Positions 1 to 4,552 of a DNA stretch of 6,167 nt are shown piece after piece. Source of the DNA: an uncultured Clostridia bacterium (GTDB taxonomy: Bacteria > Bacillota > Clostridia > HGM11514); the NCBI GenBank assembly GCA_934489915.1, contig CAKSSZ010000096.1:1-6167 (forward strand), in the 5' to 3' direction. A program made the translations under genes and the position numbers. The first letter of the stretch is position 1; every line of letters starts with the position of its first letter. Below the pieces are notes generated by a model that saw only the letters and a program-made list of their open reading frames with translations, had not been told where the DNA came from and ran no database searches.

Positions 1-909
1 CCCATAGGGGGCGATGAAACGGTAATAAGGCAGGGAAATGACCGCCAGTCCGGCGCCGTGGGGGCAGTCGGTATAGGCGCCCAATTGATGCTCGATCATA
101 TGCACCTCCCAATCCTGCTCCTTTGAAAGCCCCGTGATGGTGTTTAACCCAATGGTGGCGCACCACATAATATTGCTGCGGGCTTCATAATCCCGGGGGT
201 TGTCCATGGCGATCCGCGCGCTGTGGATCAAAGAGCGCATGACCCCTTCCAGGAGGTAGTCGGTGGTGTTATCGTCCTCCCCTGAAAAATACTGTTCCAT
301 CAGGTGGGACATGGTGTCAAAAATACCGCTTGCCATTTGCAGCTGGGGGACGGTATAGGTGAACTCGGGATTGAGAATGGAAAACTGCGGGTTGACATTG
401 GGCGGGAACACGCGCCCGTTTTTCAGCATTTTTTCCTCGTTGGTAATGACGGAGCCGCCGTTCATTTCAGAGCCTGTCCCTACCATGGTAAGCACCGAGC
501 CGACGGGAACAATTTTGTTGTCCACCGGTTGGAAGTCGATCCAATATTTTTGCCAGGGATCTCCTTCACAGTAGGCAGAGACCGAAATGCCCTTGGCGCA
601 GTCAATGACCGAGCCGCCCCCTACCGCCAAAATCAGATCAACGGAATGCTCCCGTACCAGGCGGGCGCCCTCCAGCAGCTGGGAATAGGACGGGTTGGAC
701 TTAATGCCTGCCAGCTCCACTACCGTTTTGCCGGCATCCTTCAGCATTGTCACAATTCGGTCATATAATCCGCTGCGCTTGACAGAGCCTTTGCCATACA
801 TCAGTAAAACGCTGTCCCCGTATTGGGCAAGCTGACCGGGCAGCTGATCGAGCGCACCTTTTCCAAAGAAAATTTTAGTAGGATTGTAATAGGAAAAATC
901 AAATTTCAT
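1..909 (-). CDS. Iron-containing alcohol dehydrogenase, YqhD/butanol dehydrogenase type (partial, C-terminus off window)
   Basis: Group III Fe-dependent alcohol dehydrogenase, predicted to reduce aldehydes to alcohols with NAD(P)H in the cytosol. 303 codons are visible; family members are about 385-390 residues, so roughly the last 85 lie beyond base 1. The N-terminus (MKFDFSYYNPTKIFFGKG) is typical of the family. Seen motifs: a Y-G-K-G-S-V-K segment at residues 38-44 and the nucleotide-binding GGGS at 97-100 (AVGGGSVIDCAKG), then GTGSE at 144-148. The four expected metal ligands are present: Asp198, His202, His270 and His284, with the family spacings D-x3-H and H-x13-H. The start at 909 has a strong AAGGAGGA site at 917-924. 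It is divergent from a MerR regulator and carries a MerR-type promoter, so aldehyde- or electrophile-induced expression is inferred. The natural substrate cannot be read from the sequence; butanol, lactaldehyde or methylglyoxal-type substrates are all possible. Confidence 0.93.
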   Translation of the reverse strand, partial: MKFDFSYYNPTKIFFGKGALDQLPGQLAQYGDSVLLMYGKGSVKRSGLYDRIVTMLKDAGKTVVELAGIKSNPSYSQLLEGARLVREHSVDLILAVGGGSVIDCAKGISVSAYCEGDPWQKYWIDFQPVDNKIVPVGSVLTMVGTGSEMNGGSVITNEEKMLKNGRVFPPNVNPQFSILNPEFTYTVPQLQMASGIFDTMSHLMEQYFSGEDDNTTDYLLEGVMRSLIHSARIAMDNPRDYEARSNIMWCATIGLNTITGLSKEQDWEVHMIEHQLGAYTDCPHGAGLAVISLPYYRFIAPYG

Positions 910-916
910 CCGGTAT

Positions 917-924
917 TCCTCCTT
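917..924 (-). promoter_or_regulatory. Ribosome binding site of the alcohol dehydrogenase
   Basis: Read on the minus strand this is AAGGAGGA, seven bases before the ATG at 909. It fixes the dehydrogenase start. It is unusual in that its last two bases (923-924) are also the first two bases of the TTGACA -35 element of the regulator promoter on the other strand. Confidence 0.85.
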
Positions 925-952
925 GACAAATTGAATTTGGGTATGCTATAAT
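923..952 (+). promoter_or_regulatory. Sigma-A promoter for the MerR regulator gene
   Basis: TTGACA at 923-928 and TATAAT at 947-952 are both perfect consensus hexamers with an 18-bp spacer. The -10 is preceded by TGC (944-946), giving an extended -10. Transcription should start near 959, leaving a leader of about 70 nt before the ATG at 1032. That leader contains the regulator operator at 976-995, so bound regulator would lie just downstream of the start point. The motifs are seen directly; activity and start point are inferred. Confidence 0.8.
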
Positions 953-967
953 AACCCCGTTAGTTTT

Positions 968-998
968 ATTATACAACTTAAAGTGCACTTTAAGTCAA
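968..998 (-). promoter_or_regulatory. MerR-type promoter of the alcohol dehydrogenase (19-bp spacer)
   Basis: On the minus strand, TTGACT (998-993) is followed by a 19-bp spacer and a perfect TATAAT (973-968). Spacers of 19-20 bp are the hallmark of promoters activated by MerR-family proteins, which twist the DNA to realign the two hexamers. The regulator palindrome (976-995) fills the spacer and overlaps the -35, as expected. The predicted start is near 961, giving a leader of about 50 nt to the ATG at 909. Confidence 0.87.
976..995. promoter_or_regulatory. AdhR/NmlR-type MerR operator, perfect 20-bp palindrome
   Basis: A perfect inverted repeat of the form A-CTTAAAG-TGCA-CTTTAAG-T, symmetric about 985/986; the flanking bases 975 and 996 do not pair. 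From memory of the literature, Bacillus subtilis AdhR and related NmlR-type regulators recognise a 7-4-7 dyad CTTAAAG-N4-CTTTAAG between -35 and -10; the match here is exact. The adjacent MerR gene at 1032 is the obvious binder. This is a motif-based prediction with no binding data. Confidence 0.87.
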
Positions 999-1031
999 TA
1001 CTTTTTTGGAAAATTTTTTAGGAGGATTTTT

Positions 1032-1469
1032 ATGGGATATACGGTTGGAGAAATGGCAAAGAAGATGGGGGTTACCCCGTCTGCGCTGCGCTATTATGAT
1101 AAGGAGGGCTTACTGCCCTTTGTGGAGAGGAGCAGCGGAGGGGTGAGGCTGTTCCGGGAGTCGGATCTGGAATGGATGAAGATGATTGAATGCCTCAAAA
1201 AAACCGGAATGCCCATTAAGGAAATTAAAAAGTTTATGGATTGGTGCATGGAGGGGGACGCAACCATTGATCAGCGGCTCCGGTTGATTGACGCCCGGCG
1301 GGAGGAGGTGCAGCGCCAGCTGGAGCAGCTGGAAGGAACCCTTTCCATGTTGAATTACAAGCATTGGTATTATGAAACCGCCAAAGCGGCCGGCACCTGC
1401 CGAGTGCATGAGACGTTACCGGCAGAGCAGATCCCGGAGGAATACCGTAAGTTTGTAAAGAAGAAGTAA
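1032..1469 (+). CDS. MerR-family transcriptional regulator, AdhR/NmlR-like
   Basis: 145-residue MerR-family regulator, predicted to bind as a dimer to the palindrome at 976-995 and to control the divergent alcohol dehydrogenase. The N-terminal winged helix-turn-helix is clear: YTVGEMAKKMGVTPSALRYYDKEGLL (residues 3-28), then the wing with RSSGGVRLF (33-41) and DLEWMKMIECLKKTGMPI (45-62). Residues about 76-110 (DQRLRLIDARREEVQRQLEQLEGTL) form the dimerisation coiled coil. Cys54, in IECLKKTGM, falls at the position of the conserved redox/electrophile-sensing cysteine (Cys52) I recall for B. subtilis AdhR and pneumococcal NmlR. Cys72 and Cys123 are additional. There is no C-terminal metal-binding loop typical of MerR, CueR or ZntR. 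The start is supported by AGGAGG at 1020-1025, six bases before the ATG. The inducer is not known; reactive aldehydes are the best guess. Confidence 0.92.
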   Translation: MGYTVGEMAKKMGVTPSALRYYDKEGLLPFVERSSGGVRLFRESDLEWMKMIECLKKTGMPIKEIKKFMDWCMEGDATIDQRLRLIDARREEVQRQLEQLEGTLSMLNYKHWYYETAKAAGTCRVHETLPAEQIPEEYRKFVKKK

Positions 1470-1510
1470 AAGGGGCTGCCCAGTCGGCGCTATTTTTCAA
1501 AAGTCGAAAA

Positions 1511-1550
1511 AGAGGGTGCAGCAAAACGATTGCGTTTTGCTGCACCCTCT
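1511..1550. terminator. Bidirectional intrinsic terminator between convergent genes
   Basis: A perfect 18-bp stem (5' arm 1511-1528, 3' arm 1533-1550) with a four-base loop ATTG. The arms begin AGAGGGTGCAGC. On the minus strand the stem is followed by TTTT (1510-1507) and further T-rich sequence, fitting termination after the gene ending at 1565. On the plus strand it is followed by a weaker pyrimidine-rich tract after the regulator ends at 1469. It most likely serves both convergent units, and better on the minus strand. Confidence 0.85.
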
Positions 1551-1564
1551 GCGGTTTCCTCTCC

Positions 1565-2140
1565 TTATGCCTGCTCCCTGCCACGGATTAATCTTGCGAT
1601 GACGGGGCTTAAGATCAGGTTGGTGATCAGTTCAAAAATAAAATTCAGCCCGACCATGACGAAAATCAAATAGTTCCCCGCAGAGGGAAAGCCTTCCGCT
1701 TGGGACCATTCGCCGATCAGCTCCATAAAAAAGAGTCGGCAGCCGATTAAAAAGACGCCGGTGTTTACAATCGGGCAAACAAACGCCGCTGCAACCGTGC
1801 CTGCAAACGCATTGAACTTTGCGGCGAGCCGGTAGGCAAGGGCAGCAAGCAGCCCGGCAAGCGCCCCTTTTGCCAGGACGGTCAGCACTGTGCCGGCAGG
1901 GTTGAACGCTAAAAAGAGGGTACTGTCGGTAAACAAAACCACGATACCGAACACCAGCCCCAGCCATGCCCCTGCGCCGACCCCGCACAGGGCGGCGCCG
2001 ATGGAAATGGGAACCAATACCACAGAGATGGAAAAGGGCCCGAAATGAATGAAGGAACCCATAAATTGTAATACAATGACCAAAGCGGTCAGAATGGCGC
2101 AAAGCACTAATTTTTTTGTTTTCAAATGATTCCGGTTCAT
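1565..2140 (-). CDS. ECF transporter S component, probably pantothenate-specific (PanT-like)
   Basis: 191-residue, very hydrophobic protein with a short basic N-terminus (MNRNHLKTKK) and about six predicted membrane segments, which is the size and layout of an energy-coupling-factor S component, the substrate-binding membrane subunit of a vitamin importer. The first helix carries the A-x3-A pattern (Ala15-Ala19 in LCAILTALVIVLQF) used by S components to contact the shared EcfT subunit. PIVNTG (123-128) and the polar-free helices also fit the family. No EcfA or EcfT genes are present, as expected for group II systems that share a remote energising module. The gene starts 20 bp after the coaX stop with an AGGAGA site at 2146-2151, so it is almost certainly co-transcribed. 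Pantothenate specificity is inferred from pairing with pantothenate kinase; I cannot confirm binding residues. It ends at the hairpin at 1511-1550. Confidence 0.85.
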   Translation of the reverse strand: MNRNHLKTKKLVLCAILTALVIVLQFMGSFIHFGPFSISVVLVPISIGAALCGVGAGAWLGLVFGIVVLFTDSTLFLAFNPAGTVLTVLAKGALAGLLAALAYRLAAKFNAFAGTVAAAFVCPIVNTGVFLIGCRLFFMELIGEWSQAEGFPSAGNYLIFVMVGLNFIFELITNLILSPVIARLIRGREQA

Positions 2141-2160
2141 GAAAATCTCCTAACTGCTGC

Positions 2161-2946
2161 TCACAAAGACGGATGCAGCGTTTTTTTATTTTTTTCATAA
2201 ATGAACAGCAGGCCCTTTAAAATCAAATCCTCATCCAATTGAATGGCGTGCCTGCAATAAGGAATGATAGAGCCGGACAAGCCCCCTGTGGCAACGACTG
2301 TGGGAGCGGCGTCAGTCTCCCGGCAAATGCGGTCGATCATGCCGTCCAGCATGGCGGCGTTCCCGTAAATAATACCGGAGCGCATACAGTCCACGGTGTT
2401 GGTTCCTAAAATCTTTTTGGGAGCGGTCAGGCTGATTTGGGGCAGCTGTGCCGCACCTCCTGCCAGCGCCTTTAAGGACAGCTCTACGCCGGGGATAATG
2501 GAAACCCCCGTAAAACAGCCGTTTTCGTTGACGACCATGAGCTTTGTAGCGGTGCCCATGTCAATAATCAGCACCGGCGGCGTATACAGCTGATATGCTG
2601 CCACACAGGCGCAAATCAAATCGGCGCCTACCTGTGCCGGGTTGTCTGCCAGCAGATTAATGCCGGTTTTGATGCCGGGGCCGACAATGATGGGTTCTAC
2701 CCGGTAGGCCGTTCGTATGGCATTGGCAACCGTTTGGGTCAAAGGAGGCACCACGGAAGAGATGGCAGCGCCGTTAATGTCCGCCTGGTTTACGCCGTAC
2801 AGGCGCAGAATATTTTGCATGACAATGGCGTATTCTGCGTCTGTTTTGGTCGCATCCGTGGAGATGCGGGAAAGGAAGGTCAGCCGATTTTCCACAAAGC
2901 CGCCTAAGACGATGTTGGTGTTTCCGATGTCAATGGTCAGAAGCAT
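2161..2946 (-). CDS. coaX: Type III pantothenate kinase
   Basis: Cytosolic kinase for the first step of coenzyme A synthesis: ATP-dependent phosphorylation of pantothenate to 4'-phosphopantothenate. At 261 residues it has the usual CoaX length (about 255-260). Family motifs are in order: the phosphate-binding DIGNTN at 6-11, SSVVPPL at 63-69, GPGIKTG at 89-95, NPAQVGADLI at 102-111 with the conserved Asp109, the second acidic/phosphate motif DMGTATK at 129-135, and ATGGL at 219-223. These mark the ASKHA-fold type III enzyme, which is unrelated to CoaA. The start at 2946 is chosen because MLLTIDIGNTN is the standard N-terminus and an AAAGGGAAG site lies just upstream. An in-frame ATG at 3003 would add 19 residues unlike the family and lies at the predicted transcription start. 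It is followed 20 bp later by the S-component gene, forming a pantothenate uptake and activation pair. Confidence 0.95.
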   Translation of the reverse strand: MLLTIDIGNTNIVLGGFVENRLTFLSRISTDATKTDAEYAIVMQNILRLYGVNQADINGAAISSVVPPLTQTVANAIRTAYRVEPIIVGPGIKTGINLLADNPAQVGADLICACVAAYQLYTPPVLIIDMGTATKLMVVNENGCFTGVSIIPGVELSLKALAGGAAQLPQISLTAPKKILGTNTVDCMRSGIIYGNAAMLDGMIDRICRETDAAPTVVATGGLSGSIIPYCRHAIQLDEDLILKGLLFIYEKNKKTLHPSL

Positions 2947-2972
2947 AACAATCTTCCCTTTCTGATTAGGAT

Positions 2973-2999
2973 GCTGTTTGATTTGCAAATCAATACAGC
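2973..2999. repeat. Inverted repeat in the coaX leader, possible operator or RNA hairpin
   Basis: A perfect 16-bp palindrome TTGATTTGCAAATCAA (2978-2993) is extended by GCTGT (2973-2977) and ACAGC (2995-2999), with only one unpaired base (2994). That gives 13 paired positions on each side. It lies between the predicted coaX transcription start (about 3002) and the start codon at 2946. There is no following T-run, so it is not an intrinsic terminator. The near-zero loop favours a protein-binding DNA palindrome over a stable RNA hairpin. No binder is known to me. Confidence 0.6.
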
Positions 3000-3008
3000 T
3001 CATAGGAA

Positions 3009-3037
3009 AGTTTATCAGATTTTTTTCTGTTTGTCAA
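3009..3037 (-). promoter_or_regulatory. coaX: Sigma-A promoter for coaX and the S-component gene
   Basis: On the minus strand, TTGACA (3037-3032) is a perfect -35, followed by a 17-bp spacer and TAAACT (3014-3009), a fair -10. The -35 begins at the base right after the aroA stop codon. The predicted start is near 3002, giving a leader of about 55 nt that contains the inverted repeat at 2973-2999. The spacer is A/T-rich. Confidence 0.65.
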
Positions 3038-4306
3038 CTAAAATCGGGCAAGTAAATCAAAAAAACCCGGAAAGGAGACGGAGGCGCATTGGGCGTTGGT
3101 CAGGGTGCTTTCCGTTTCTGCCGCCAGCCCCAGCACGGCGCATGCCATGGCGATCCGGTGGTCGCCGTGGCTGTCAAAGGCTGCGCCGGTGATGGGCACA
3201 CCGCCTGTTATGATCATGCCGTCAGGGGTGGGGGAGATGGCAGCGCCTGCTTTGGAAAGCTCTGCGCAAACGGTATCAATCCGATTGGTCTCCTTCACCT
3301 TCAGCTCCTGTGCGCCGGAAATCACCGTTTCCCCTTGGGCAAAGGCGGCGGCGACTGCCAGGATGGGAATTTCATCAATCAGACTGGGGATCAGTTCTTC
3401 TCCTACGGTGACCCCGTGGAGGTCGGCGGAGCGGACGGTAATGTCTGCTGCCGGTTCCCCCCCTACGGTGCGCGCCCCTTCTACGGTGAGATCGGCGCCC
3501 ATTTGCTGCAGGACGGTCAGAATCCCGGTACGGGTGGGGTTCATGCCCACGTTGCGCACCGTAATACAGGAATGAGGCACAATACTGCCTGCCACCAGGA
3601 AGAATGCCGCAGAGGAAATATCCCCCACCACCTCTACATCGCAGCATTGCAATTGGTCGGGCGGGGTGAGGGTAACGGTGGTACCCTGCCGCTCCACCGG
3701 GCAGCCGAAGGCGGAAAGCATCCGTTCGCTGTGATCCCGGGAGGGGTGCCGCTCGGTCACCGAGGTGACCCCTTCTGCATACAAACCTGCCAGCAGAATG
3801 GCGGATTTCACCTGGGCGGAGTCCTGAGGCATGAGGTAAGAAATCCCGTGGAGCTGCCCGGGGGAAACGGTCATAGGGCAGGTGAGGGTGGGGGAGCTGA
3901 TGTGCGCTCCCATGCGGGAAAGAGGGGTGATGATCCGTGCCATGGGGCGGCGGTTTAAGGAATCGTCTCCGCTAATTTCCGAGGAAAAGGACTGACCGCA
4001 CAAAATACCGGTGAGCAGGCGGGTGGTGGTGCCGGAATTGCCGGCATACAGCCGTTTGGCGGGGGCGCTCAGCCCGTGCAGCCCGGCTCCCGTGACCTGT
4101 ACCCGATCCCCCCGGCGGCGGATGGCAACCCCCAGCTCCTCCATGCAGGAAATGGTAGACAGGCAATCGTCCGAGGGGAGAAAATTGCGAATTTCGCTGG
4201 TTCCTTTTGCGATGGAGGCGAATAAAACCGCCCGGTGGGAAATAGATTTATCAGGGGGAACCGTACATTCCCCCCGGAGTCTTTGCTTGGGTTGAAGGGA
4301 AATCAT
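3038..4306 (-). CDS. aroA: 3-phosphoshikimate 1-carboxyvinyltransferase (EPSP synthase)
   Basis: Sixth step of the shikimate pathway: transfers enolpyruvyl from PEP to shikimate 3-phosphate, in the cytosol. 422 residues, normal for the family (about 427). Active-site motifs are complete: PPDKSISHR with Lys20, Ser21 and Arg25; GNSGTTTR at 89-96; NRRPM near 118-122; SAQ at 163-165; RDHSERM at 190-196; catalytic Asp311 in DEIPILAVAA; KETNRI with Glu339 and Arg342; and HGDHRIAM with Arg384. The numbering runs about two behind the E. coli enzyme (K22, D313, E341, R344, R386). The position of E. coli Pro101 is Leu97, as in Bacillus-type sequences. The start at 4306 is chosen because ISLQPKQRLRGECTVPPDKS is the normal N-terminus and GAGGT lies seven bases upstream (4314-4318); the longer frame to 4453 runs through its promoter. 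No other shikimate gene is adjacent. Confidence 0.96.
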   Translation of the reverse strand: MISLQPKQRLRGECTVPPDKSISHRAVLFASIAKGTSEIRNFLPSDDCLSTISCMEELGVAIRRRGDRVQVTGAGLHGLSAPAKRLYAGNSGTTTRLLTGILCGQSFSSEISGDDSLNRRPMARIITPLSRMGAHISSPTLTCPMTVSPGQLHGISYLMPQDSAQVKSAILLAGLYAEGVTSVTERHPSRDHSERMLSAFGCPVERQGTTVTLTPPDQLQCCDVEVVGDISSAAFFLVAGSIVPHSCITVRNVGMNPTRTGILTVLQQMGADLTVEGARTVGGEPAADITVRSADLHGVTVGEELIPSLIDEIPILAVAAAFAQGETVISGAQELKVKETNRIDTVCAELSKAGAAISPTPDGMIITGGVPITGAAFDSHGDHRIAMACAVLGLAAETESTLTNAQCASVSFPGFFDLLARF

Positions 4307-4339
4307 AACACAGACCTCGTTTTCAATGATTTTTCTTTT

Positions 4340-4368
4340 ATTATACCATCTTTTTTGCAAAAATCCAA
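4340..4368 (-). promoter_or_regulatory. aroA: Sigma-A promoter of aroA
   Basis: On the minus strand, TTGGAT (4368-4363), a 17-bp spacer and a perfect TATAAT (4345-4340) preceded by TGG, giving an extended -10. The start is predicted near 4333, about 27 nt ahead of the aroA ATG at 4306. The short leader leaves no room for a riboswitch or T-box. The A/T-rich bases from 4369 to about 4480 contain nothing else I can assign. Confidence 0.75.
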
Positions 4369-4481
4369 TGTAAAAGCGAGTTTTTGTTACTTTTTCATAT
4401 ATTCTGAACAAAAATTTGTGCACTATTTCGAGCCTGTTTAGAAAAAAGTTCAAAAAAGCTATAGAAATTCACCAAAAAATA

Positions 4482-4490
4482 TGATATAAT
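4482..4490 (+). promoter_or_regulatory. Extended -10 promoter of the EF-G-like gene
   Basis: TGATATAAT: a perfect TATAAT at 4485-4490 with an upstream TG, giving an extended -10. No good -35 is found at 16-18 bp upstream (the best is a TAGAAA-like hexamer at 4462-4467), so the promoter probably depends on the extended -10 and the A-rich upstream sequence. The predicted start near 4497 leaves a leader of about 56 nt ending in AAAGGAGGA at 4538-4546. Confidence 0.7.
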
Positions 4491-4552
4491 AAACCTATTC
4501 CATGATGATTGCAACCAGTCATTACGATAAATAGAGTAAAGGAGGAATTGAA

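Noticed and set aside
304..768. Plus-strand open frame of 154 codons
   Set aside because: Antisense to the alcohol dehydrogenase, whose minus-strand translation has the metal ligands and GGGS motif. There is no ribosome binding site.
1632..2198. Minus-strand frame of 188 codons in a different frame from the S component
   Set aside because: Overlaps the S-component gene out of frame and gives a Cys/Arg/His-rich product; the 1565-2140 frame has a ribosome binding site and a coherent membrane topology.
2947..3003. Upstream extension of coaX to an ATG at 3003
   Set aside because: It would begin at the predicted transcription start, cross the inverted repeat and add 19 residues before the standard MLLTIDIGNTN start.
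3016..3029. CAGA/TCTG mini-hairpin as an aroA terminator
   Set aside because: Only four base pairs, with the A/T run in the loop rather than after the stem; it falls in the spacer of the coaX promoter.
3089..3958. Plus-strand open frame of 289 codons
   Set aside because: Antisense shadow of aroA; low-complexity Gly/His/Arg-rich translation and no family features.
4307..4453. Upstream extension of aroA to an ATG at 4453
   Set aside because: The extra 49 residues are unlike EPSP synthases and run through the aroA -35/-10 elements; the ATG at 4306 has its own GAGGT site.
4307..4552. Possible riboswitch or T-box between aroA and the EF-G-like gene
   Set aside because: Both predicted leaders are short (about 27 and 56 nt), A/T-rich, and lack recognisable T-box, terminator/antiterminator or riboswitch structure.
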